The notes: generated by a model not told the origin, from the sequence alone. Shown: positions 53,012-61,858, counted from the first letter of the stretch. The stretch: DNA of 64,000 bases from Brachybacterium aquaticum (GCF_014204755.1 NZ_JACHLZ010000001.1:2852001-2916000), one strand, 5' to 3'. Translations and numbers: made by a program.

Positions 53012-53718
53012 GAGGTCCTCCATCCCAGTCGGGTCAGCATGCTCTCTGCCGCGGCGACGTCGGCGAGGGTGTCGATGTCGACCCCCTCGACCTCGTCGAG
53101 CACGAAGAGCCCCACCTTCCCGCCGATGCGGTTGCCGCGCTCGCGGTAGATGTGCGGGGCGGTGACGTAGAGGCTGCCGTTCTCGAAATAATGCATCTGC
53201 TCGGGGCGCAGCTCCTGGCGGCGCGGCCTAGCATCCACATCGTAGGCGGCACGGGCGCTGAGCTCACGGGACTCGGGGAGGCGCCAGAAGAAGGGCGACT
53301 CAGGCACGACGCCGACGAGGGAGTCGACGCCGTCGGCGCGGAACTGGGCGAGCGCGCGAGCGATGGTGTCCCGCTGCCGCACCGGCGAGGTCGCCTGAAG
53401 AAGCAGCACTGCGCTGAGCTCGATCCCCTCCCCCTCAACCACGTCCATCGCGTGGAGGACGGTCGGCTCGGTGGGAGCGGTGTCGGTGGCGAGCTCCGCC
53501 GGGCGCTCGATGACGCGAGCACCGTGGGCGGCGGCGACCTCGGCGATCTCGGCGTCCTCGGTGGAGACCGCGACGATCAGGTCCGGTTCGTCAGTGCGGG
53601 CCTCAAGGGCCTGCGCGATGGTCCAGGCGATGAGCGGCTTGCCGCCCACCTCGAGCAGGTTCTTGCGAGGGATGCCCTTGGATCCTCCCCTCGCCGGGAT
53701 GACGACGAGTGCGGTCAC
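53008..53718 (-). CDS. neuA: NeuA-type CMP-nonulosonate cytidylyltransferase
   Basis: A 236-residue nucleotidyltransferase that should activate the nonulosonic acid with CTP. GTG 53718 overlaps the upstream gene by GTGA. The N-terminal signature VVIPARGGSKGIPRKNLLEVGGKPLIAWTI contains the CTP-binding ARGGSKGIPRKN motif. The pattern ATSPVRQRDTIARAL and the late GGKVGLFVLDEVEGVDIDTLADVAAAE, with the metal-binding Asp, are typical of CMP-sialic acid synthetases and their LegF/PseF relatives. Length is normal. Which acid is activated cannot be told from sequence. Confidence 0.88.
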   Translation of the reverse strand: MTALVVIPARGGSKGIPRKNLLEVGGKPLIAWTIAQALEARTDEPDLIVAVSTEDAEIAEVAAAHGARVIERPAELATDTAPTEPTVLHAMDVVEGEGIELSAVLLLQATSPVRQRDTIARALAQFRADGVDSLVGVVPESPFFWRLPESRELSARAAYDVDARPRRQELRPEQMHYFENGSLYVTAPHIYRERGNRIGGKVGLFVLDEVEGVDIDTLADVAAAESMLTRLGWRTS

Positions 53719-54851
53719 AGCACGTCCTCGAGCACCCGGGCGATGCGCGCCGCGGGCTCCTCGCCCTCAGCGACGGGGGACGGGGTGGGTGCACCGCCCA
53801 CCTGGCGCATGTCGTAGCGGTGCCACATCTCCTTGACCCAGCCAGGGGCGCCCGGGCAGAACACCCACGCATCGCCGCCGCGCGCCGCGGTCTCGAGCAC
53901 GCCGGTGGAGAACACGGAGACGACAGGGTTCGGGAGTTCACGGAGCGGCACGTCGGTGGGAGCGAACTCGAGCCCGCGCCGCTGCCAGAGGCGGTGCTGG
54001 GTGCGGGAGAGCACGTCGGTCTCCGCCGGGTGCGGGCGGTAGAGCCCGTTGTTCTCCTTGCAGAACCGCACTGCGGCGCCACCGGTGAGGCGACGGGACA
54101 GCTCGGCGCCATGCAGCTGGCCGAGGAAGATCGGGCGCTCCGGATCTGGCAACTCAACAGGAGATTCAGACTCGGTCCCGGCCGAGGTACCAGGGGACTC
54201 GTGCGCGGCCTGCCAGAGCAGCTGGGAGCCGACGTCGATCGTCGACACGTCCTCGCGGTCGCTGCGCCAGAACTCTCCGTCGGCCGCGGACCAGGCGAGC
54301 AGGGTCGCGCCGTACGGGAGCGGCGGCGCGTAGGGGGTGAGCGCGCCGTGCTGGACCACGAACTCGGGAATGCCTCGACGACGTGCGAGACGGTGCGCCG
54401 CGGCGCCGGCGGCGAGGTGCTGGCCGATCGAGACGATCGCGCCGTTCGACGTGCTCGCCGCGTCGTCGGGGATGTCGAGGGAGCGCGTGGTCCACTCCTC
54501 CCCGTCGAGCTCCGGCAGCTCGACGTCACCCGGTGCCAGCACGTCGACGCCGACGCGCTGGTAGAGCAAGCTGCTCAGCAGCGCGGCACGGGAGGTGGGC
54601 GTCCCGGAGTCCACGGCGAAGAGGATGCGCCGCTCCCCCGCGTCGGCGTCCTCGGCCTGGCGGGAGCGCAGCACCCAGGCAGCGGGTACGTCCTCCGCGG
54701 GCGCGTCCTCATCCGATGCGCCGCCGGGCAGCCGGTGCCGCACTGCCGAGGCCGTGCCCGTGACGGCGTGCTTCGCGCGACGCAGGCGGTGCCGAGAGCG
54801 GGACCATTCGGTCCACAGCTCGAAGTTCTCGGGATGGATCAGTCCTGCCAC
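53715..54851 (-). CDS. Putative glycosyltransferase (DUF6716-like)
   Basis: A 378-residue protein that I do not recognise with certainty; I associate it with a family of putative glycosyltransferases (DUF6716). It aligns with the product of 24488-25318: VGSQLLWQAAH, LGQLHGAELSRRLT, NNGLYRPHPAETD, VSVFSTGVLETAARGGDAWVF, and VGGAPTPSPV. A basic N-terminus (residues 1-35) precedes a Rossmann-like RILFAVDSGTPTSRAAL at about 75. It lies next to the NulO activation genes, so it is a candidate nonulosonic acid transferase. It overlaps the GT gene upstream by 13 bp. The start is GTG. Confidence 0.7.
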   Translation of the reverse strand: MAGLIHPENFELWTEWSRSRHRLRRAKHAVTGTASAVRHRLPGGASDEDAPAEDVPAAWVLRSRQAEDADAGERRILFAVDSGTPTSRAALLSSLLYQRVGVDVLAPGDVELPELDGEEWTTRSLDIPDDAASTSNGAIVSIGQHLAAGAAAHRLARRRGIPEFVVQHGALTPYAPPLPYGATLLAWSAADGEFWRSDREDVSTIDVGSQLLWQAAHESPGTSAGTESESPVELPDPERPIFLGQLHGAELSRRLTGGAAVRFCKENNGLYRPHPAETDVLSRTQHRLWQRRGLEFAPTDVPLRELPNPVVSVFSTGVLETAARGGDAWVFCPGAPGWVKEMWHRYDMRQVGGAPTPSPVAEGEEPAARIARVLEDVL

Positions 54852-55855
54852 AGGGCATCGACCTCCTGGATCCGATGATCGAAGGTGTGCTCGGCGAGGG
54901 TACGAACCCGACCCTGCTCCCTCATCCGCTCCGCCCAGACCGTATCGGTGAGCGCGCGGCGCGAGAGCTCGGTGAGCTCGTCGAGGTCGTGCCAGACGGC
55001 GACCTCGGTGCCGATCTCATAGAACTGTGCCACGTCATCGCGGTCCACGAGCTGCACCCCGCCCATACCGGGGATCTCGAAGGTGCGCATCGCATGGCCG
55101 TTCTGGAGCCCGTGGATCGCGATCGCCGCAGCACCCTCAGCGTGGATCTGATAGGCCCTCTCGAGCGGGACCTCGCGGGAGGTCGGGAAGCTCGGGCGGT
55201 TCCAGGAGAAGGTGCGGGCGCGGTCGAAGGGGTGGCGGGAGAAGTCCCGGCCCCATGCATGGACAGGCAACCCCTGCCCAGCGAGGTGCTCGAGGCTCTC
55301 GCGACGGTTCGCGTACCCGGAGCCGATGAAGACCAGCTCGCCGGTGCGCTTCCCCGTCGGTGCACTGCGGTGGGGGTCGAAGGCGTTGGGGACGAAGTGG
55401 GCGTCGACTCCGCGCTCGCGCAGCATCTCGGTCTCGGAAAGCGCGTAGTCGACGACGGGCCCGACCTCGCGGAGGAAGTCGTCGTCATAGTCGTGACGGC
55501 GCAGGTCGTCGTAGAGCCACAGGATCCGCGGCAGCGAGGCCGTGGCGTCCCAGAATCGCTCGTCGAGTCCGTCGCCCTTGATGACCAGGACGCGGTCGGG
55601 CTGCAGCGTCGTCAGGGAAGTGAGCACCCGGTCGGTGAGGCGGCGCTTCTCGGCACTCGCCCGATCGCCCGGCAGGTGAAGCCGGTCGGGTAGCTCGACG
55701 GTCGCCTTAAGCCGGGCCTTCTCCGCGACCGCATCGTAGGCGTCGTATCGGACCGTTGTGACGTCGTACCCGCGACGGGCGAAGGCTTCCTCGATGCTCT
55801 TCCAGTAGGTGTGGAAGGTCGGGGAGACGAGCAGGAGCCGTGGTGCAGGGCTCAT
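54839..55855 (-). CDS. Glycosyltransferase (CgeB-like, GT1/GT4 group)
   Basis: A 338-residue GT-B protein starting MSPAPRLLLVSPTFHTYWKSIEEAFARRGYDV. The DGLDERFWDAT and LWLYDDLRRHDY segments precede LVFIGSGYANRRESLEHLAGQGLPVHAWG and HAMRTFEIPGMGGVQLVDRDDVAQFYE, the pattern of CgeB/DUF3880-type glycosyltransferases (Glyco_trans_1_2). The FEIPGMGG region is the donor loop. It overlaps the downstream gene by 13 bp and the upstream GT2 by ATGA. Confidence 0.82.
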   Translation of the reverse strand: MSPAPRLLLVSPTFHTYWKSIEEAFARRGYDVTTVRYDAYDAVAEKARLKATVELPDRLHLPGDRASAEKRRLTDRVLTSLTTLQPDRVLVIKGDGLDERFWDATASLPRILWLYDDLRRHDYDDDFLREVGPVVDYALSETEMLRERGVDAHFVPNAFDPHRSAPTGKRTGELVFIGSGYANRRESLEHLAGQGLPVHAWGRDFSRHPFDRARTFSWNRPSFPTSREVPLERAYQIHAEGAAAIAIHGLQNGHAMRTFEIPGMGGVQLVDRDDVAQFYEIGTEVAVWHDLDELTELSRRALTDTVWAERMREQGRVRTLAEHTFDHRIQEVDALWQD

Positions 55856-56802
55856 CGCGGCAGGTCCTTCCCCGCGGAGTAGATCAGCGACAGCTCCTCG
55901 CGGGCGCCGGCGAGCGGGTCGACATCACGTCCCGCCGCGCGCCGGCCGGTGTTCCACACCAGGTTCGCGGCAGTCGCGGCAGTGAGACCGGCACGGAGAC
56001 GACGGACTCCACCGTGCTTACGGGCGTAGCGCATCCTCGCGCCGACGAGCCAGCGGCGCCGTCGCGCCTCACCTCCGGAGGAGCCGCCGCCCACATGCGA
56101 GACCTCGAGATCTGCGTCGAGCAACGAGGGGATGCCTCGCTGGCGAAGGCGCAGCTGCAGGTCGACCTCCTCGGTGTACATGAAGTAACCCTCGTCGAAA
56201 CTGCCGGCGTCGCGCACCTCGGCGAGGGGGAGGAGGAGCATCGCCCCGCTGACCCAGTCCACGGGAACCATCCCGTGCGCGCGCTCGGCGCGAAGATCGT
56301 GTCCGACGGCACGGTGGAGCGCATCGCGATGGCGCTGGGACGCGAGCGGCACGAGCCACTCGATCACCTGGTGCGAGGTGCGGGGGAAGTACCGCGCGGA
56401 GTATCCGGACCGTCCGTCCTCCCCCACGACACGGCATCCGACGGCCGCGGGCATCCAGGGCGCGGCGTGGTTGAGAAGTTGCCGCGCGAATCCCTGCGGC
56501 AGCCGGAGATCGGAGTTCAGCACGAGAACCTGCTCGACCTCCGGAGCCAGCTCTGCGATGGTCTCGAGGCCGGTGTTCACCGCAGCGCCGAAACCACCGT
56601 TGCGATCGCGGCGCACCAGCTGGACACCATCGGGTAGCGCGTCCGGAGCGACAGCGGGGTCGGACGCGTCGTCGACGAGCACGACCACCGCTGGACGATC
56701 AGCGTGATCGACGTCGTCGCCCACGAGGTCGTCGAGGAGCGGCACGACGGGAGTGAGCGGGCCGTGGACCGGGATCACCGCTCCGAGGCGTCGCAATGTC
56801 AT
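55852..56802 (-). CDS. GT2-family glycosyltransferase (rhamnosyltransferase-like)
   Basis: A 316-residue GT-A protein. MTLRRLGAVIPVHGPLTPV, VVVLVDDASDPAVAP, VRRDRNGGFGAAVNTGL, the DXD motif VLNSDLRLPQGF, and SGAMLLLPLAEVRDAGSFDEGYFMYTEEVDLQLRLRQRG (ED base) fit the rhamnosyltransferase-like branch (DGYFMYTEEVDLQLR pattern). The C-terminus is basic. It follows the second BY-kinase with a 1-nt stop/start overlap, so it is co-translated with it. Confidence 0.86.
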   Translation of the reverse strand: MTLRRLGAVIPVHGPLTPVVPLLDDLVGDDVDHADRPAVVVLVDDASDPAVAPDALPDGVQLVRRDRNGGFGAAVNTGLETIAELAPEVEQVLVLNSDLRLPQGFARQLLNHAAPWMPAAVGCRVVGEDGRSGYSARYFPRTSHQVIEWLVPLASQRHRDALHRAVGHDLRAERAHGMVPVDWVSGAMLLLPLAEVRDAGSFDEGYFMYTEEVDLQLRLRQRGIPSLLDADLEVSHVGGGSSGGEARRRRWLVGARMRYARKHGGVRRLRAGLTAATAANLVWNTGRRAAGRDVDPLAGAREELSLIYSAGKDLPR

Positions 56803-58370
56803 CAGGAGTCTGGTTCGACGTCGGCGCGGCGGCGCCCGCTCGTGCGCGCGACGGGGGTAGAGGTGGTGCGGGCCTGCCCGGAGTCGAGGTGGGACGGGGC
56901 GGATGACTCGACCTCGCGACCGTCGATCGCGGCGATCTCGATCTCATCCATCTCCGGGATATTCGCAGCCTTGTCATAGGCCTTGCCATAGCCCCCGTAC
57001 TCCGCGGACGCGCCATAGGCGATGCGGGTCAGGCGGCTCGACGGGACCCGGTTCATCACCACGCCGTACACAGTGCCTCCGATGCTTCGCACCGCCTCCA
57101 CCCCACGGAGGAGCTCGTCGCTGCGGGACCTGCCCGACACGGCGACGACCAGTGCCCCGTCCACCTGCCGTGACAGGAGCTGGGCATCGGTGACGGCGAG
57201 CAGCGGCGGGGCATCGATGATGACGAAGTAGCTGCGGGAGAACTCCTCGACCAGCTCGTGCATGCTGCGCGATCCCAGAAGCTCCGATGGGTTCGGAGGG
57301 ATATGCCCGGCCGGGAGCACGGTGAGGCCACGGGTTCCGGAGAGTTGGAGCGCGTCCTCCACGGAGATCGACTTCGCCAGCAGCTGCGACAGTCCAACCT
57401 TGCCGTCGACCCCGAATGCCGCGGCAACCGTGGGACGTCGCAGGTCCGCGTCGATGAGAAGGGTGGGCTGGCCGGCACGAGCCATCACGCGGGCGAGATT
57501 CGCTGCGACCGTCGACTTGCCCTCCGCGGCAGTGGAGGAGGTGACGACGATCGAGCGGGGCGGGGAGTCGACGTCGACGAAACGCAGATTGGTGCGCAGC
57601 TTCCGCATAGACTCACGCGCCGCGAAGCTCTCCGGCTCCGGCAGCGCACCGTCCTTGGTCCGGGTGAAATCCTTGACGTCCGGCAGGCTACCGAGAACGG
57701 GAACGCCCACGAGCGCGGTGATGTCCTCGGGGGTCCTCAACCGGGAGTCGTTCCGGCTGCGCAACCACCCAAGCCCCAGGCCCAGGAGCAGACCCAGGGC
57801 AGCACCCGCGAGAAGGAAGCGGCTCCGGTCCGGAGAGGCGGGGCCACCCGGGACGAGGGCAGTCTGATAGGGCACGAGCTGCACCGACGGCGTCCCGCGA
57901 CCGTCCGCCCCGGTCTCCAGCTCCAGGGCTTCGGCAGCCGTCGCTTCGACAGCGGAGTTCGCAATGGCCGACGCGTCCTCGGCGGACCCGGCGTACGCAG
58001 TCACCGTGATGATGGGCGCGTTCGGATCCACGGTCGCCTGCAACGAGCCCGCGATGGAATCGGGGCTCTGCTGCAGGCCCAGGTCCTCGACGACCCTTTC
58101 ACCGACCGCGCGCGTCCTGAAGAGCGGCAGGTAGCTCTGCGCCTTGGAGTACTGCAGTTCCATGTTGCCACCGGACTGCGCAACCGGGCTTCCGCTCTCA
58201 TCCGTGCTGGTGTTCGCAGAGACATACCCGAGAGCACTGGCGGCATACACCGGGGAACGCGTGAAGGAGAGACCGAGCCCAGCTACCGCTCCCACGATTG
58301 TCAGCACGAGCAGGACCAGCGCATTGCGCAACATCATTCTGAGGAAGTCTTCGATAGTCACGCAATGCAC
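56802..58370 (-). CDS. Wzz/Wzc-type co-polymerase with BY-kinase domain, second copy
   Basis: A 522-residue tyrosine kinase and chain-length regulator. GTG 58370 or GTG 58361 may be the start. Helices lie at about 13-35 and 184-203 with a Wzz domain between. The kinase has VTSSTAAEGKST (about 277-287), LLIDADLRRP (about 304-313) and FVIIDAPPLL (Walker B). Unlike the first copy, the C-terminus carries a tyrosine cluster (Tyr452, 458, 461, 465) of the usual autophosphorylation type. It opens the 13-gene operon that runs to 43555. Overall similarity to the first copy is clear but moderate. Confidence 0.9.
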   Translation of the reverse strand: MHCVTIEDFLRMMLRNALVLLVLTIVGAVAGLGLSFTRSPVYAASALGYVSANTSTDESGSPVAQSGGNMELQYSKAQSYLPLFRTRAVGERVVEDLGLQQSPDSIAGSLQATVDPNAPIITVTAYAGSAEDASAIANSAVEATAAEALELETGADGRGTPSVQLVPYQTALVPGGPASPDRSRFLLAGAALGLLLGLGLGWLRSRNDSRLRTPEDITALVGVPVLGSLPDVKDFTRTKDGALPEPESFAARESMRKLRTNLRFVDVDSPPRSIVVTSSTAAEGKSTVAANLARVMARAGQPTLLIDADLRRPTVAAAFGVDGKVGLSQLLAKSISVEDALQLSGTRGLTVLPAGHIPPNPSELLGSRSMHELVEEFSRSYFVIIDAPPLLAVTDAQLLSRQVDGALVVAVSGRSRSDELLRGVEAVRSIGGTVYGVVMNRVPSSRLTRIAYGASAEYGGYGKAYDKAANIPEMDEIEIAAIDGREVESSAPSHLDSGQARTTSTPVARTSGRRRADVEPDS

Positions 58371-58567
58371 CGTTCAGGATCAATGACAAAACTCGAGGGC
58401 CGGGTCGGGTCGGCCCTCACAACAATCCTCCGCATCGAGGTCGCCTCCGTCCGCTCCTGCGCGGCGCCGGAACACCCGTAGCGGCGACGTGGAGGGCGCC
58501 GCTCCATGATGAGGCCCTCAGCGGCTGCTGACGCAACGGCCGAGGGCGCTCATCAGCACTGCAGTGC
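58371..58567. promoter_or_regulatory. Promoter region of the 13-gene operon
   Basis: A 197-bp gap between the Tat-exported protein and the BY-kinase. A perfect palindrome AGCACTGCAGTGCT (58555-58568) directly follows the upstream stop codon and may help end that transcript. Close to the kinase start is CAATGACAAAAC (58381-58392), weakly similar to the GGACA boxes of the other polysaccharide promoters. No clean -35/-10 pair was found. Confidence 0.35.
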
Positions 58568-59269
58568 TCAGCTGTTGCTCTCTGCGTCAGCCTCCGCGGG
58601 CTCCTCCGAAACCGGTGAGGTCTCCTCCACGGGCGCGGACTCGGTGGCGGGCGCAGGCTCGGTGGCGGGAGCCGTCTGGTCGGTCGCGGCGGGGTCCTCC
58701 GCGGGAGCCTGCTCCGAAGAGGGCTCCTTCGCAGCCGCCGACTCCTCCGCCGGAGCGACCGGAGCAGGTGCCCCGATCGGGCACGGGTAGTCGGGGGTAT
58801 TGGCGTTGTTGTTGCAGGGCGGGAGCGAGGCCACCTCGAGCGGCTTGGTCACCACGAAGGTGTTCGTGCCCGCGGAGACCTCTACCGTCGCTCCGGCAGT
58901 GCCCTGAGCGGTGTTGGTCACGACGCCGGAGCACACTGTCCAGGTCACTGTCGCTCCCGGGGCGAGCGTGCCATCGGGCGGGTAGGTGAAGTTGACCGGC
59001 TGACCGGACGTGGCCTGGACCCAGAGCGCCGTGAAGTCGTAGTTGATCGGGACGCTCAGATTGTTCTTCATGCTGAACGTCAGGTAGTAGTACGCATCCT
59101 TACGTCCGGGCGGCGGAGTCTGCTTGCAGGAGAGCGTCGGATCGACCGTGATCGTCACCGGGTTGGATGCGGCGTACGCCGGAGCCGCCACCGCCACAGC
59201 CGCCACGGGCGCAGCCCACGCTACACCCTTCATAAGAGCCCGGCGGCTCGAGGTCTTCTGCTCAGTCAT
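58568..59269 (-). CDS. Tat-exported protein with Cys-rich beta domain and acidic Pro/Ala tail
   Basis: A 233-residue protein of unknown function. ATG 59269 has AGGAA upstream. The N-terminus MTEQKTSSRRALMKGVAWAA is a twin-arginine signal with an Ala-Tyr-Ala-Ala cleavage region near residue 34. The mature part has about 125 residues of predicted beta structure with four cysteines (in LSCKQ, TVCSG, PPCNN, YPCP) that could form two disulfides. The last 65 residues are an acidic Glu/Ala/Pro repeat tail without LPXTG motif or membrane helix. It is just upstream of the second BY-kinase operon and has its own promoter, so it may be a cell-surface partner of the polysaccharide. I recognise no domain. 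Confidence 0.65.
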   Translation of the reverse strand: MTEQKTSSRRALMKGVAWAAPVAAVAVAAPAYAASNPVTITVDPTLSCKQTPPPGRKDAYYYLTFSMKNNLSVPINYDFTALWVQATSGQPVNFTYPPDGTLAPGATVTWTVCSGVVTNTAQGTAGATVEVSAGTNTFVVTKPLEVASLPPCNNNANTPDYPCPIGAPAPVAPAEESAAAKEPSSEQAPAEDPAATDQTAPATEPAPATESAPVEETSPVSEEPAEADAESNS

Positions 59270-59529
59270 CGTTCCTGCTTCCTGTCCTTGCCGCCCCCGC
59301 ACAGGAGTCGCGCACCATCACGTCCACGGGCCCGAGAGCCCCCTGCTTTGCACAGCATCTGCATTACTCAGGAGTAGCGCAAATCGGACATCGCGCTCCA
59401 GCCCGCGCTCAACATAGCAGGCTCCTGGACAAATGCCCAGGACTATCTCGGGCGCTGTGACCGGTCTGTGATGGTATGGCCACCTCCCGGACACCTCTGG
59501 ACGCTTCAGCCGACAGGCATGAGGGCTGC
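59270..59529. promoter_or_regulatory. Intergenic region upstream of the Tat-exported protein
   Basis: A 260-bp gap that also follows the CNNM gene. It contains AAATCGGACA (59381-59390), one mismatch from the 10-mer at 618-627. A 6-bp inverted repeat TCCTGG (59423-59428) and CCAGGA (59437-59442) with an 8-bp spacer lies further upstream on the minus strand. TATGTT near 59412-59417 (minus) is a possible -10 for the Tat gene. No gene was seen. Confidence 0.4.
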
Positions 59530-60897
59530 TCAGGCCCGGTCGTGCTCGACGTGCGCGCCGTCGTCGGCCGCGGCGTCGCCAGCGCCCCCGTCGGCCGCCT
59601 CTCCCCCGCCCGACCGCACGAACCGCACGGTCTTGACCCGGCGCTCGTCGATCTCGAGGACCTCGAGGCTGCCGCCGTCGATCTCGACGCGGTCGCCGAC
59701 CTCGGGGATCCGGCCCAGCTCCGCCATGAGGAACCCGCCCACGGTCTCGTAGCCGCCGGTGTCGGGCAGGGCGATGCCGGTGGCGGCCTCGAACTCCTGG
59801 AGGATCAGGCCGCCGTCGAGCTGCCCGTCGGGGCCGACGATGCGGTCGAGGTTGCCGGGGCTCGGCCAGGTCTCGCGGTCGAACTCGTCGTAGATCTCGC
59901 CCACGAGCTCCTCGAGCAGGTCCTCGAGGGTGACGATGCCGTCGGTGCCGCCGTACTCGTCCACGACCACGGCGATCTGGTCGGCGTGGGCGCGCATGCG
60001 GTTCAGCGCCGAGAGCACCTGGACGGTGCCGGGGATGTGCTCGATGGGCCGCACCAGGGAGGACATCTTCGTGGTGGCGGCGTCCTCGACCAGGAGCATG
60101 TCGCGCACGTGGATGAAGCCGAGGACGTCGTCGACGTCCTCACCGGTGACCGGGTAGCGGGAGAAGCCGGTGCCGCGGATCTCCTCGCGGGCCTGGGCGA
60201 CGCTCTGGTCGCCGTCGAGGAAGTGGACCTGGTGGCGGGGCCGCATGACCTCCACGACGGTGCGCTCGGACGCGTCGAACACGTCGGCGAGCACCTTGGA
60301 CTCGGCCTGGTCCAGGGCGTCGGAGTCGCGGACCATCGCCTTGATCTCCTCGGCGGAGACGGCCTCGCGGTTGGCGTCGGGGTCACCGCCCAGCAGGCGC
60401 ACCACGAGGTTGGTGGAGACGGACAGCAGCCAGATCGCCGGGCGCATAAGACGGCCGAAGAGGTTCAGCGGCGGGCCGACGACCTTGGTCAGCCCCAGCG
60501 CGTTCTGCATCGCGAGGCGCTTGGGGACCAGCTCGCCGAACACGAGCGACAGGTAGGCGATCAGGAGGGTCATGCCGATCAGCGCCACGGTGCCCGCCAT
60601 GCCCTCGGACAGGCCGAGGCTCGTCAGCCACGGCACCAGGGAGGGGGCGATGGTGGAGGCGCCGTAGGCGGAGGAGAAGAAGCCAGCGACCGTCACGCCG
60701 ATCTGCACGGCGGAAAGGAACAGGTTCGGGTCGCGCACCAGCTTCGCGGTCTTCGCGCCGCTGTCGCCGGTCTCCTCGAGCTGCTTGATCTGCGATTCGC
60801 GCAGGTTGACGATCGCCATCTCGGTGCCGGCGAAAAGGCCGCCGATGAGCACGAAGAGCAGCACGAGGCCGAAGTTGAGCACGGCGATCCAGTCCAT
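59530..60897 (-). CDS. CNNM/CorC family (hemolysin-like) membrane protein
   Basis: A 455-residue protein with a DUF21 (CNNM) membrane domain (about 1-180; MDWIAVLNFGLVLLFVLIGG, VQIGVTVAGFFSSAYGAS), a CBS pair (about 205-330; VMRPRHQVHFLDGDQSV, FSRYPVTGEDVDDVLGFIHVRDML) and a CorC_HlyC C-terminal domain (about 345-425). Such proteins are tied to divalent cation export. ATG 60897 follows TAGCGT by 7 bp and has no ribosome site, so it may be leaderless. The final 30 residues are Gly/Ala-rich. It is not part of the polysaccharide operons. Confidence 0.88.
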   Translation of the reverse strand: MDWIAVLNFGLVLLFVLIGGLFAGTEMAIVNLRESQIKQLEETGDSGAKTAKLVRDPNLFLSAVQIGVTVAGFFSSAYGASTIAPSLVPWLTSLGLSEGMAGTVALIGMTLLIAYLSLVFGELVPKRLAMQNALGLTKVVGPPLNLFGRLMRPAIWLLSVSTNLVVRLLGGDPDANREAVSAEEIKAMVRDSDALDQAESKVLADVFDASERTVVEVMRPRHQVHFLDGDQSVAQAREEIRGTGFSRYPVTGEDVDDVLGFIHVRDMLLVEDAATTKMSSLVRPIEHIPGTVQVLSALNRMRAHADQIAVVVDEYGGTDGIVTLEDLLEELVGEIYDEFDRETWPSPGNLDRIVGPDGQLDGGLILQEFEAATGIALPDTGGYETVGGFLMAELGRIPEVGDRVEIDGGSLEVLEIDERRVKTVRFVRSGGGEAADGGAGDAAADDGAHVEHDRA

Positions 60898-60910
60898 GGC
60901 GCCTACGCTA
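60898..60910 (-). promoter_or_regulatory. Leaderless-type -10 of the CNNM gene
   Basis: TAGCGT (60905-60910, minus) lies 7 bp before the ATG. No Shine-Dalgarno is present. Confidence 0.35.
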
Positions 60911-60931
60911 CTCGCCCGCTACGCAGGTCCC

Positions 60932-61858
60932 TCACAGCAGTGGCAGCAGCTCCTCGCGGATCGCGGCCAGGATCACGGCGCCACCGCGGCCTTCGAGGTG
61001 CGAGGTGACGGTCAGCACCGCCTGCTGCTCTGGCAGGACGAGGAGGAACTGGCCGTAGGCGCCGTCGGCCCGCCACGCACCGGGGGTGGTGCAGTCCCAC
61101 ACCCCGAACCCGTACCGGGCGGACTCCGGCTCCGGGTCACCGGTCGCGACCCAGATCTCCTCGGCGTGCAGGGCGTCGATCCAGGAGGCGGGCACGAGCT
61201 GGGTGCCCTCGTGGGCGCCACGGTCCAGGAGGAGCCGGCCGATCCGGGCGAGCTGGCCGCTCTTCAGGTGCAGGCCCGTCGCACCCCATGTGTGGCCGTC
61301 GCGGGTGGTGTGCCACTGGGGGTTCAGGATCCCGAGCGGCAGGAACAGTCGCGGCATCAGCCAGTCGCGCATCGTCTGCCCGGTGACCTCGGTGAGGAGC
61401 CTCGAGAGCAGGAAGATCGAGCCGTTGGAGTACTCCCAGGCCGTGCCGGGCTCGCCCCGCAGGTCCGTGCCGAGGATGAGGGAGGTGAGGTCCTCGCTGT
61501 CCCGTTCGGAGTCCTCGAAGCCGAGGACCGGGGAGGTGGTGGTCATGGAGAGCAGGTGGCGGATCCGGATCTGCTCGACACCTGAGCCGTATCCGCCGGC
61601 GGGGGCGGCCAGGTGGCCCGCGACCAGGTCGTCCAGGCCCAGCAGACCCTCGTCGATCGCGATGCCGATCGCGAGGGCGGTGACGGTCTTGGAGACGGAG
61701 TAGACGTTCTCGGCGGTGTCCTCGACGAAGCGGTGGCTGAGCTCCTCGTGACCGGTGCGGTGCAGGTGCAGGGCGCGCACGCCGAGGTGCTGCTCGAGGA
61801 TCCGCTGGCGCAGGGGCAGCAGGAGGAGCGGGTCGGGCACGGGAGCATCAGCGGTCAT
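60932..61858 (-). CDS. Class C beta-lactamase-like serine hydrolase
   Basis: A 308-residue penicillin-binding-protein-fold hydrolase. The catalytic SxxK is in NVYSVSKTVTALAIG (Ser54 to Lys57), and the second motif is in TAWEYSNGSIFLLSRLL (Tyr-Ser-Asn). The final motif region is not a clear KTG. No signal peptide is visible, so a cytoplasmic esterase or peptidase is possible. ATG 61858 follows TACCGT by 6 bp (leaderless-type). The short 33-bp gap to the CNNM gene suggests a shared direction but a separate message. Confidence 0.85.
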   Translation of the reverse strand: MTADAPVPDPLLLLPLRQRILEQHLGVRALHLHRTGHEELSHRFVEDTAENVYSVSKTVTALAIGIAIDEGLLGLDDLVAGHLAAPAGGYGSGVEQIRIRHLLSMTTTSPVLGFEDSERDSEDLTSLILGTDLRGEPGTAWEYSNGSIFLLSRLLTEVTGQTMRDWLMPRLFLPLGILNPQWHTTRDGHTWGATGLHLKSGQLARIGRLLLDRGAHEGTQLVPASWIDALHAEEIWVATGDPEPESARYGFGVWDCTTPGAWRADGAYGQFLLVLPEQQAVLTVTSHLEGRGGAVILAAIREELLPLL

